A stretch of DNA of 64,000 nt from Aquimarina latercula DSM 2041 (lineage in GTDB: Bacteria > Bacteroidota > Bacteroidia > Flavobacteriales > Flavobacteriaceae): assembly GCF_000430645.1 (NCBI RefSeq), contig NZ_AUMK01000010.1, positions 248,001 to 312,000 of the forward strand. The letters are read 5' to 3'. The translations under genes were made by a program, and so were the position numbers. This document shows, piece after piece, positions 8,159-15,956 of the stretch. Below the pieces are notes generated by a model. The model was given only the letters and a program-made list of their open reading frames with translations, did not search any database and had not been told where the DNA came from. Each line of letters starts with the position of its first letter. Within the stretch, counting starts at the first letter, position 1.

Positions 8159-10231
8159 ATGAGTAATAAGGAATTAGAAATAGTTATTGATACCATAACA
8201 GCGGCTGACCGGCGATTCACTTATAATGAAACGTTGACCTTAGAAAATGTCTTGGAACCTGAAGTTATTAGCGCTTATTTTGCAGAAAAAACAGTAAAAA
8301 AAGAATCCTTAAAAGATGGCACCTATCAATATACGTTTGATAAAGAAACGAGTACCGATAGCAAAACAAAACGATCCAATGTAGCCAAAGCTATCCATAA
8401 AAGTATAAATGATGAATTATCATCGCAACATAAGGAAGTAAAGCTAAAAGACATTACAAAAGTTATTAATGAAAAGGAAACAGGTAAAAAATGGCCTTTA
8501 CAAAGTCACGCAAAAGATAGTACTTTAACCTTTGACCAATATAAAAACGAAACCAAGATATATTATAAAAAGATTCCTTCTGCGCCAATGGGATATCAAG
8601 TATACCTTATTACAGAGACCAAAAATCTTAAAGATAAAAAGGTAAAGATCAAGATTCACGAAAAGGAGGAAAAAGATAAAGATGACAAAAACAAAAGTGT
8701 TTTTAAAATCTTAAAAACCAAAGATGATACTTTACCAGTAAAGGTTTTTGCTAAAAAAGAAGACACTAGTACCGATACAGAAGTTAGTGATTGGATAGAG
8801 ATAGAAGTTAAAGAAGAAAATGGAAACAAAGATGGGGATCATTTATTTTTGTATAAGGAAGAAAACGAAAATAAAATAGAAGTAGGTATCAAAAAAATAC
8901 AGTTGCGCCCTAAAGAAGACAAAATCAAAACTGAAGGAGAAGACGCACATAAAAGTTTTGAGGGTTGGCAAGAAGCTTTATATATCCGAGAAGATGAAAC
9001 TGAAGAAGGCAAAAAAGCTATAGAAGATGCTAAAGCTCGTAAAACAGCCAGAGATGCCGAAGGTGAAAATGCAACTATCATGGCATTTGACAAAGAAGCT
9101 GTAAAGAGAATTTATCCTTCTGGAAAAATTAATGCTCCTAAAACAGCAGTTATTGGGCAAGAAATAGAGTATATTCTAGATATAAAAAATACAGATACAG
9201 CTAAAGAAGAAGATAAAAATAATATTCGTTGGTCTTTTTATGTAAAAGGCGAATCAAAAACTGACAAAAAAAGTACGTATATCACATCAAAAAGTAAATC
9301 AGGGTTATATACATATGCCAAGACAGAAGTTGTAGATGGGAAAAATAAACTTACTATTGTTTTTGACGAAGCATTAAAAGGGAAAAAAGTGCAAATAGAG
9401 CCTTTTAGAGGAAGCCCAGAGCTTAGTAATTCTAAGTCTTTTGTAAGAACTACTACAGTTGAGGAAGCTCCTGAACCCAAAATTTCAAAGCGAGAAACAA
9501 CTTCTCTTTGGCTTACCACACAATGTGAAAGCGTAAAAAGTCCTGGGACAATGATTGGTAAGGATTTTGAAAATTATCTTAAACTAGAAACTCCAGGATT
9601 GTTATTTCCTTTTAGAAGTGTTCCTCAAAATTATCCTGGACATTATAAAACTAAGCATTATAAAAAATACGATTACACTTTACACGAAAAAAATGCCGCT
9701 ACCTTTGGGTTTCCAAGAGGAAGTGATAGAATTCACGCTGCTAGAGATTTATATTCCAAAGTTAATGAACATGTATATGCAATTGCCGATGGCGTTGTTA
9801 AAGCAAGTGAGAACTTTTATATGAATACAGATGTAATTGTGATCGAACACGATTATGAACACATTAAAGGACATAATATGATTGTCAGATATGGTGAAGT
9901 TGATAAGAGTACTATAGAAGTAAAAATTGGGGACAAAGTAAAACGAGGACAAAAAATTGCAGAAGTTGGACAATTAATTAGAGACGATGGAACAAATTTC
10001 CAGCAACCAACAGGAGAGAATAGAGGGATGTTACACATTGAATTTTATACTGGTGAAGAAAAAGGAAAGACTTTCAAACCAGGAAAGGTAAATACAAGTG
10101 AAATGTTACACGCTAAATCGGATAGTTTTTCTAGTGGAAGATCTTTTAAAAGAAGACGTGATTTATTTGATCCTTTAAAGATTTTAGATAAAATGCTTAA
10201 AAACTCACAAAAAGAGAATTTAATAAAATAA
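8159..10231 (+). CDS. T6SS-associated modular protein with C-terminal M23 peptidase-like domain
   Basis: 690 residues, no signal peptide. The N-terminal ~430 residues are Lys/Asp/Glu-rich and partly Ig-like (around 325-430). A linker at ~440-477 contains Trp-Leu-Thr-Thr-Gln-Cys-Glu-Ser and Gly-Lys-Asp-Phe-Glu-Asn-Tyr. The C-terminal part (~505-660) is an M23/LytM-like domain with His-x3-Asp (His526, Asp530) and, near residue 626, Met-Leu-His-Ile-Glu where canonical enzymes have His-Leu-His-Phe-Glu. The three zinc ligands of M23 would be present, but the first His of the HxH pair is Met624. It sits 8 bp behind the lipoprotein gene and ahead of more lipoproteins, suggesting a peptidoglycan-directed T6SS effector. 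The linker is duplicated at 11614. Confidence 0.78.
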   Translation: MSNKELEIVIDTITAADRRFTYNETLTLENVLEPEVISAYFAEKTVKKESLKDGTYQYTFDKETSTDSKTKRSNVAKAIHKSINDELSSQHKEVKLKDITKVINEKETGKKWPLQSHAKDSTLTFDQYKNETKIYYKKIPSAPMGYQVYLITETKNLKDKKVKIKIHEKEEKDKDDKNKSVFKILKTKDDTLPVKVFAKKEDTSTDTEVSDWIEIEVKEENGNKDGDHLFLYKEENENKIEVGIKKIQLRPKEDKIKTEGEDAHKSFEGWQEALYIREDETEEGKKAIEDAKARKTARDAEGENATIMAFDKEAVKRIYPSGKINAPKTAVIGQEIEYILDIKNTDTAKEEDKNNIRWSFYVKGESKTDKKSTYITSKSKSGLYTYAKTEVVDGKNKLTIVFDEALKGKKVQIEPFRGSPELSNSKSFVRTTTVEEAPEPKISKRETTSLWLTTQCESVKSPGTMIGKDFENYLKLETPGLLFPFRSVPQNYPGHYKTKHYKKYDYTLHEKNAATFGFPRGSDRIHAARDLYSKVNEHVYAIADGVVKASENFYMNTDVIVIEHDYEHIKGHNMIVRYGEVDKSTIEVKIGDKVKRGQKIAEVGQLIRDDGTNFQQPTGENRGMLHIEFYTGEEKGKTFKPGKVNTSEMLHAKSDSFSSGRSFKRRRDLFDPLKILDKMLKNSQKENLIK
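9477..9588 (+). repeat. Linker repeat, intact copy inside the M23 gene
   Basis: About 112 bp, ungapped against 11614-11725 (offset 2137 bp) and strongly similar. It encodes the linker before the M23 domain. The match stops where the two downstream C-terminal domains diverge, which is the pattern expected for a recombination boundary of exchangeable toxin tips. Confidence 0.85.
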
Positions 10232-10235
10232 ACTC

Positions 10236-10847
10236 ATGAGAATAATACTTCCTTTATTACTATTTCTTTTAATTTCCTGTAAAGAAGTTTCGAAAAAAGC
10301 TCAATCTGAGGACTTATTGGATAACAAGTATTCTACAACTACTCAAAAAACTAACAATCCTAGTAGTATTTCCAATAATAAATTAGTTAAAAATAATGCG
10401 GACAGCATTTTTAATAATTTACTTAACAAAGAATTAATTGGTATATCTATAAAAAGTAAAGAGGAGAATGACATCTATAAAAAATATTGGATAGATTTCC
10501 ACAGTAAATGCATGTGTGATTCTCCTTCAATATTCTTAGATCAAAAAAATAAGAAAATATACATATATAACTATTGTAGAAATTCTGTTCCTCCTAATGA
10601 CAAAGAACCATTTTTTGAATATGATTTGATAAAAACATTGTTTTTAAAGCATAAAGCAGAAGTTTTCGGTAAGAATAACAAACAAGAAGAAATAATTTTG
10701 AAGTTTAACAAAATTGAAGATGATATTTATAAAATGAGCGTTGATGGTAAATTACCTTCTGATTTCGTTGGAGGTAGAGTAAATAACTTATTTACGTCAA
10801 ACCCTCAAAGTTTCGAAAAAGAAGACTGTGGTGATTTTGATGGATAA
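10236..10847 (+). CDS. Lipoprotein, putative immunity protein
   Basis: 203 residues. The signal is a run of Leu/Ile ending Leu-Ile-Ser-Cys (Cys15) followed by Lys-Glu. A Ser/Asn/Lys-rich spacer (~20-50) leads to a small domain with a Cys-Met-Cys motif and a further Cys pair position near the C terminus, which could be disulfide bonded in the periplasm. It begins 4 bp after the M23 gene, the closest neighbour of that toxin, so it is the best candidate for its immunity protein. Family not recognised. Confidence 0.6.
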   Translation: MRIILPLLLFLLISCKEVSKKAQSEDLLDNKYSTTTQKTNNPSSISNNKLVKNNADSIFNNLLNKELIGISIKSKEENDIYKKYWIDFHSKCMCDSPSIFLDQKNKKIYIYNYCRNSVPPNDKEPFFEYDLIKTLFLKHKAEVFGKNNKQEEIILKFNKIEDDIYKMSVDGKLPSDFVGGRVNNLFTSNPQSFEKEDCGDFDG

Positions 10848-10884
10848 AATAAATACTTTTTTTGAAACTTCCGTGAACTATTAA

Positions 10885-11595
10885 ATGAAAACTATATTTC
10901 CCTTAGTAATACTCATTTTATCAATAAGTTCTTGTAAAGAAAGTAACAAAAAGTATTTAACATCTGAAAATATAGAGACTGTAGAAACAAATGCAGATAC
11001 GATCTCAACACAAAAAACAGAAGTAAAAGAACAAAGTGAAATCTCTCACCCAATTGATTTTGTGAAAATCCAACCAGATTCTATAAAAACAAATTATAAA
11101 AAAGATTCTATCCAAGTAAATCAATCATTATGGTATAATAACATTCAATTAATTACAGGTACAATTGAAAATAACAAAAATGGATTTCATTTAATTGTTA
11201 AAGATAGTAAAGGAAAAATCTTATATAAATCAGAAGGTCAAATAGATAGTTGGAGGTATAACCCTACATTATTTAAATCTGAGCAAAGCAAGAGAATTAT
11301 TATTGTCAATGAAATTGGTGCAGAAGAAAGTTGGGGTATCTATATACATGAATATAATAACAATGTTTACAGAGAAATTGGAGGATTGGATATTGTTGCT
11401 TTAAATGAGTATCAAGAAAGTCTAAATGTGGTTCCATTTATTAAAATACACGAAATAAAAGATTCCGTTTTACAATTTTCCTTTGATCAAAAATCTAAAA
11501 TATTTGATTTAGAAGCAGAAAGTACTATTGATGGAAATAAATTATTATATCAATATAAGAATAATACATTAAAAAGAATAAAACCAATTAGATGA
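10885..11595 (+). CDS. Lipoprotein, putative immunity protein
   Basis: 236 residues with a lipoprotein signal ending Ile-Ser-Ser-Cys (Cys17), then a Thr/Glu-rich spacer to ~70 and a beta-rich domain. The C-terminal stretch around Glu-Ser-Thr-Ile-Asp-Gly-Asn-Lys-Leu-Leu-Tyr-Gln-Tyr-Lys-Asn-Asn is clearly related to the short out-of-frame fragment at 15860-15952, so this family once had another member in the island. It lies between the M23 gene and the orphan cassette at 11614, the position of an immunity gene. Function inferred. Confidence 0.58.
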   Translation: MKTIFPLVILILSISSCKESNKKYLTSENIETVETNADTISTQKTEVKEQSEISHPIDFVKIQPDSIKTNYKKDSIQVNQSLWYNNIQLITGTIENNKNGFHLIVKDSKGKILYKSEGQIDSWRYNPTLFKSEQSKRIIIVNEIGAEESWGIYIHEYNNNVYREIGGLDIVALNEYQESLNVVPFIKIHEIKDSVLQFSFDQKSKIFDLEAESTIDGNKLLYQYKNNTLKRIKPIR

Positions 11596-11613
11596 TTTTT
11601 TTTGTATTTACAT

Positions 11614-11725
11614 CCAAAATTGCTGAACGTGAAACAACATCCGTTTGGCTAACATAGCAATGTGAAAGCGTAAAAAATCCTGGAACAATGGTTGGTAAGG
11701 ATTTTGAAAATTATTTTAAACTAAA
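11614..11725 (+). repeat. Linker repeat, second copy at the orphan cassette
   Basis: Degenerate copy of 9477-9588. In the frame of the downstream coding region it carries an in-frame TAG at 11655-11657, where the parent has a Thr codon. The copy therefore cannot be read through as part of a longer protein, and it looks like homology retained for recombination or as a relic. Confidence 0.85.
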
Positions 11726-12488
11726 ATATAGTACCACTATATATATTTACCCTGATGGTAAAATCAGTAAAACTTATTTAAAGAATGGAGATAAAATGCG
11801 ATATGTTTATGTTGAAGACAGTCGAGAAGAGTACGATTTAGGTTCTTTCAAATTAATTGAAGCTCAAAGATGGTTGGACGCAACAAGACATTATTCTAAA
11901 ACTCAAAAAGGTGGTGAATGGAAAAAAGTTATTTCAGGTGGAAAAACAAGGTATTATAAAAAGGATGGAACTACAAAGACACTCTTGATGACTCCTTTTT
12001 CTGGTTCACCCAACAAAGTATTTAAATATAAAAAAGGAACATTAGATTTTGCTATTTACGAATCAACAGATAGAGAACACTTTAATCCGGAAGCTTTTGC
12101 TACGGTTATAGGTGCATTGGCTGAAGTTAACTATAAAGATATTGTTTCAAATGGTTCTGTGGATACAGATGGAACTGGTGCATATAGCGTGACCCATTTT
12201 AATGGCTTTAACATGGATTTCAAATTTTTAAGAAAGGATAAGAAAAAAGCTAAAATTGATAAGTACTCAAATGGGAATCTCGTAGAAGTCATTTTAAGTA
12301 ATAATTCCAAATTAGATATTACTAGGCAGAATAAGTTTTTAGATGCGTTGTACAAATTTGGCTGGGGTAAAACGGAAAAAAACTATGCAAATATAACTTC
12401 AGAAAACAAAGATCTAAATCACTGCAAACCCGATGACCACCATTGGAATCATTTACACTTACAAGGTTTCAAAATAGACTACAAATAA
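11688..12488 (+). CDS. Orphan C-terminal cassette with LAS-type metallopeptidase motifs
   Basis: 266 residues from the first ATG inside the linker repeat; real expression from this ATG is uncertain. The domain carries His170-x2-Gly-x3-Asp177 in the context Thr-His-Phe-Asn-Gly-Phe-Asn-Met-Asp, which matches the His-x2-Gly-x3-Asp spacing of M15/VanY-type peptidases, and a terminal Asn-His-Leu-His-Leu (His255, His257) matching the final HxH of the LAS group. Together these suggest a zinc peptidase acting on peptidoglycan peptides. There is no signal peptide. The N terminus is the remnant of the M23 protein's linker, so this looks like an alternative tip for that protein. Lipoprotein genes follow at once. 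Confidence 0.68.
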   Translation: MVGKDFENYFKLKYSTTIYIYPDGKISKTYLKNGDKMRYVYVEDSREEYDLGSFKLIEAQRWLDATRHYSKTQKGGEWKKVISGGKTRYYKKDGTTKTLLMTPFSGSPNKVFKYKKGTLDFAIYESTDREHFNPEAFATVIGALAEVNYKDIVSNGSVDTDGTGAYSVTHFNGFNMDFKFLRKDKKKAKIDKYSNGNLVEVILSNNSKLDITRQNKFLDALYKFGWGKTEKNYANITSENKDLNHCKPDDHHWNHLHLQGFKIDYK

Positions 12489-12490
12489 AT

Positions 12491-13321
12491 ATGAAAACAC
12501 TAATTTATATACTAGTTATACTATTAAGCTTAGGTTGTATTTCGAGAAATGAAAATTCTAACAAACTTACTGTTTTAAACAATGATTTAAAATTAAATAA
12601 ACCAGAAAGTGTACAATTTACTGAATCAAAAGTAAGTCAAAATGAAATAGATTTATTTATAAAAAAACTGAAGACTCAACCAATACAATCCCTTCCTTTT
12701 GAAATGGATTCTTATTTACTTGAAAGTAATAATTTCAAAGGGGATTATTTTAATTGGTTAGAAAATTTAACAATTGAAGGTAGAATTAATAAGTTTCCTG
12801 ACTTAAATAATGCAGCATTGACATTTAATAAAAGTATTGAAACAGATTATATAAATAAGATCACAGCACCTTACTTTGATTCTTATTACTATTTATTGAT
12901 TAATGAATCAAATATTTCATCATTTCATTTTGATAGAAGATTAAAACCTATAAATGATAATATTGAAGTTTTTCTTAACAAAAGTATCATAACAAAAAGT
13001 GAGAATGAGGTTCGAGGTATGATTCTTAAATTAAATGTATTTGATATTAAAAAGAAAAAAATTCTAACTTCTTATATTTTAAGGATTTCAGGAATAGGAT
13101 TGAACGATGAAAGTTATATTGAAGGCTTCTTAATTGATGAACATTATAATATCAATATAAAAAGTTATACAAGTGTTGAGGGGGAAGCAACTGAAATAGT
13201 AAAGAAAATTAAAGTTATCTCAAACGGTAATTTGAGTACAGAAACAATAAATGGTAAAATAACTTCTAAAGAGAAAGGAGAAGTTTTTATAGAAAAATTC
13301 TCCAAAGAAATTGATCATTGA
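12491..13321 (+). CDS. Lipoprotein, putative immunity to the LAS peptidase cassette
   Basis: 276 residues from ATG 12491, chosen because it gives a proper lipoprotein signal ending Ser-Leu-Gly-Cys (Cys16); the longer in-frame ORF would run into the upstream toxin. It starts 2 bp after that gene. The C-terminal part (Tyr-Thr-Ser-x-Glu-Gly-Glu-Ala, then Lys-Lys-Ile-Lys-Val-Ile-x-Asn-Gly-x-Leu) shares its layout with the proteins at 13420 and 14278, suggesting a family of diverged immunity lipoproteins. Family name not recognised. Confidence 0.6.
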   Translation: MKTLIYILVILLSLGCISRNENSNKLTVLNNDLKLNKPESVQFTESKVSQNEIDLFIKKLKTQPIQSLPFEMDSYLLESNNFKGDYFNWLENLTIEGRINKFPDLNNAALTFNKSIETDYINKITAPYFDSYYYLLINESNISSFHFDRRLKPINDNIEVFLNKSIITKSENEVRGMILKLNVFDIKKKKILTSYILRISGIGLNDESYIEGFLIDEHYNINIKSYTSVEGEATEIVKKIKVISNGNLSTETINGKITSKEKGEVFIEKFSKEIDH

Positions 13322-13348
13322 AAAATATATGATAACAATAAAAATGAT

Positions 13349-13423
13349 TCTAAGCTTCTAATGACAGAAGAATACTCTGATAAAGGGGTTCTACTTAAAA
13401 GAAAAATTATTGGAAATAAATGA
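13349..13423 (+). pseudogene. 3' fragment of an immunity lipoprotein gene
   Basis: About 25 codons ending in TGA at 13421-13423, nearly identical to the last codons of the broken gene at 14278-15269 (Leu-Leu-Met-Thr-Glu-Glu-Tyr-Ser-Asp-Lys-Gly-Val-Leu-Leu-Lys-Arg). It has no start of its own and its stop overlaps the ATG of the following gene. It is the tail of a lost copy left by recombination or deletion. Confidence 0.75.
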
Positions 13424-14130
13424 AAAACATAATTATAATTTTACTTTTATTATTTCTTTCCTGTAAAAACAATACAAAAAATATTGACCTAAGTAAAAAG
13501 GATTCAATTGCTATTAATTACAATCTGAATAAGGCAACTCAGGATACCTTAAAGATAAAACTCCCAATAGGAAAAAAAGAGTTACTACTGAAAGATCTAG
13601 AAGGTAAAATTGCAAAAGATTCTTCTTTATTATTAGAAATTCTCAAATGTTATGATACCATCAATGGTATTGCAAGTATTCATTTTAAGACTATTGACGA
13701 CGTAAATTTAAATTCTTTTTACAAACCTAATTTATCAGATTCCAAAGAGTTAAAAGATTCAGCTTTTCTAAAATCAGAAGAAGGTTATAACTTCTTTAAA
13801 TTGGTTAAAAAATTATCTGTAATGAACGACAAAAAGCTATCAATTTTTGAAGGGAAATCTTCAAGTTTAGATTACGATGGTAATATGATTTTTACTAATA
13901 GAAAAGATTTAGTCATTCTTGATAATAAAAATAATATTGTAGATGCTCTTAATATTTATTATAGTTATAGTGATGGTATTTTTGCAAAGACCAAGTTGTT
14001 TTTTATTGATAAAGATTATTCCATTTCAATTAGATACTATATGGAAGATGAAGAAGGGAAAGTGAACTTTTCGGATATTGAAAAATTCAAAATAACTAAT
14101 GAAGGTGAAATTTTATCCATTAAACCCTAA
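13420..14130 (+). CDS. Lipoprotein, putative immunity protein
   Basis: 236 residues; the signal is a run of Ile/Leu ending Phe-Leu-Ser-Cys (Cys15) followed by Lys. The mature part opens with a Lys/Asn/Asp spacer and continues with a beta-rich domain. Near the C terminus, Arg-Tyr-Tyr-x3-Glu-Glu-Gly and Lys-Phe-x-Ile-x-Asn-Glu-Gly-Glu-Ile parallel the proteins at 12491 and 14278. No toxin gene lies directly upstream; it starts within the stop codon of the fragment at 13349. It may be a spare or orphan immunity gene. Confidence 0.57.
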   Translation: MKNIIIILLLLFLSCKNNTKNIDLSKKDSIAINYNLNKATQDTLKIKLPIGKKELLLKDLEGKIAKDSSLLLEILKCYDTINGIASIHFKTIDDVNLNSFYKPNLSDSKELKDSAFLKSEEGYNFFKLVKKLSVMNDKKLSIFEGKSSSLDYDGNMIFTNRKDLVILDNKNNIVDALNIYYSYSDGIFAKTKLFFIDKDYSISIRYYMEDEEGKVNFSDIEKFKITNEGEILSIKP

Positions 14131-14277
14131 TTAAGTATTCTTACACTTAATTTTTCTTGTTATTGACCATGCAAACTTAATATAAAATCTTGCAAATCAA
14201 AAAAACAAATTATTTACGGTATTAGGTTTTAAAAAAAAATGATTAACCTACTTTCGTTATAATATATACAAAAAACA

Positions 14278-15269
14278 ATAAAAATATTGAAGTCCATATT
14301 TATATTGCTAATACTCTTCACTTCCCTGAATAGTTGTTATAAAAAAAATATCATAACAATAAAACAAGTGAAGTTACTTCGATTAGTAGTAATAATGCAT
14401 CTAATCTCGATTCTTTTTCTATTTCTTTACCCGTAGGAAATAAACTAATACTTACTGATTTCCCAGAAGTTGTAAGTTTTGACAACAAAAAATTAAGTTC
14501 GACATTAGATTCTATATCAAATCATTTTGATAAAATCAGTTCTACAAAAGAATCAAAATGTTTAATCTCTAACATACCTATCGAATATCCATATTATGAA
14601 ATAAAAGAACTATTAGAAGATTCCAAATCTGTTTCGTTTGAACATATTTTAAAACTTCCTCAAAAAAAGGGATTAGATATTTCTATTGAAAAAGTCTCTA
14701 AGAAATGTAATGATAATAGTAACTTGGAAATTCAATATTGTTTAGTGATAAAAAAACAAAACAAACTAATCAAACTTTATAATATTGGTTATACTTTATT
14801 TGGGGATTTAACAGAAACCTCTAAATATTGGTTTATCGACAATAACTATATCATTAACACAAGAACCATAAGTAGTGTCTCTGGAAATGATGAATATTAT
14901 GTTCATATGTTAAATAAGTTTACCCTAAATGATGAAGGGACTTTAATCAATTATTTTGAGAAATCTGATGGATCATATGAAAACAAATATGAAAAAGGTT
15001 TAATAAAAGATCATTTAAAACATGGATCTTGGATAGAAAAAAAACCAAATTATGGTTATGTAAATTCAGAAACTTATGTTGAAGCCAAATATTCCAATGG
15101 AATTCCTGTTAAAAAATGGTATTATTATATGTTAGAAACTATTGAGGAGGTAAATGACGAAGGATACGTAATAAATACCATTACCAAAAAAACAGATAAA
15201 CTTCTAATGACCGAAGAATATTCAGATAAAGGAGTTCTACTTAAAAGAGAAATTATTGGAAATAAGTAA
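14278..15269 (+). pseudogene. Broken immunity-type lipoprotein gene (frameshift, no ATG)
   Basis: The lipoprotein signal is readable from 14278 (Lys-Ile-Leu-Lys-Ser-Ile-Phe...Leu-Asn-Ser-Cys), but the expected start codon is ATA. At the run of eight A (14341-14348) the frame shifts: inserting one A would join the signal frame to the frame running to 15269. In the downstream frame a TAA at 14340 cuts off the signal. The long 3' part has an open stretch from TTG 14724 (181 codons). Its C-terminal ~90 residues (His-Gly-Ser-Trp, Tyr-x-Asn-Gly-x4-Lys-Trp-Tyr-Tyr) resemble MORN/YwqK-type repeats. Two independent lesions favour decay over a sequencing error. Confidence 0.75.
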
Positions 15270-15866
15270 ATGAAAAACATATTACCTTTAATACTATGTA
15301 TTTTATTTCTTAGTAGTTATACAACAAAGATAAGTTCTCAAGAAATTGATATAAGTATAATTAAAAAAGATAGTATTTCTTCAATTATAGAACAAGGTAC
15401 TCTTTCGCATCAACAATCGGATATTGAGTATTTGTCAGAAATCATATTTATAAATAACAAATACCCATTACAAGGAGAAATAAATATTCTAAAACCTTTA
15501 ATAAAAAAAGCTGATTCCATAAGGAAACAACAAGACGATTGTGGTTATGTTATAGAAGACTCCTATGAAATATGGAATTATCTAAATTGTGAAATTGAAG
15601 TATCAAAAACTGAATATACATTCAGAGAAATAGATTTAAAATCTTCTAATTTTACCATTAAACATAAGAATGTTATTTTTTCAAAAAAATATACGCTGCT
15701 AAATTTTAAAGAAGATTTCCCTGTATCTTTTAAGAAAAATAAGGATGACGAAAAAAACGGGATTACTACAATTCATATGATGACACATCCTTTATCTGAT
15801 GATCTTTATATATTTACATTTCGAAACGCAAAACTAGTGGAGCTTCGTTATTTCTTTCCATGCTAA
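15270..15866 (+). CDS. Small exported protein with altered lipobox, possibly decaying immunity gene
   Basis: 198 residues, starting directly at the stop of the broken gene upstream. The N terminus looks like the local lipoprotein signals, but the expected Cys is replaced: Leu-Phe-Leu-Ser-Ser-Tyr-Thr-Thr-Lys, so lipidation at the usual place is lost (a Cys at position 10 lies inside the hydrophobic run). The sequence ends early with Phe-Phe-Pro-Cys, and the next bases hold an out-of-frame tail of a related lipoprotein. I therefore read it as a probable relic or a free periplasmic protein. No family recognised. Confidence 0.45.
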   Translation: MKNILPLILCILFLSSYTTKISSQEIDISIIKKDSISSIIEQGTLSHQQSDIEYLSEIIFINNKYPLQGEINILKPLIKKADSIRKQQDDCGYVIEDSYEIWNYLNCEIEVSKTEYTFREIDLKSSNFTIKHKNVIFSKKYTLLNFKEDFPVSFKKNKDDEKNGITTIHMMTHPLSDDLYIFTFRNAKLVELRYFFPC

Positions 15867-15952
15867 TGTTTCATAACGAATCAGAAAGTATTATTCAAGG
15901 AGAAAAACGATTATATCAATTCGAAAACAATCATATAACAAGAGTTTATTGA
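15860..15952 (+). pseudogene. C-terminal fragment of a lipoprotein family member
   Basis: A 30-codon frame in a different phase from the gene it overlaps. Its sequence (Glu-Ser-Ile-Ile-Gln-Gly-Glu-Lys-Arg-Leu-Tyr-Gln-Phe-Glu-Asn-Asn) matches the C-terminal end of the lipoprotein at 10885-11595 (Glu-Ser-Thr-Ile-Asp-Gly-Asn-Lys-Leu-Leu-Tyr-Gln-Tyr-Lys-Asn-Asn). It is either the frameshifted end of the preceding gene or the remainder of a deleted gene. Confidence 0.6.
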
Positions 15953-15956
15953 TCTT

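Noticed and set aside
9618..9824. Alternative plus-strand frame inside the M23 gene
   Set aside because: Lies in another frame of a conserved peptidase domain; no independent signal of coding.
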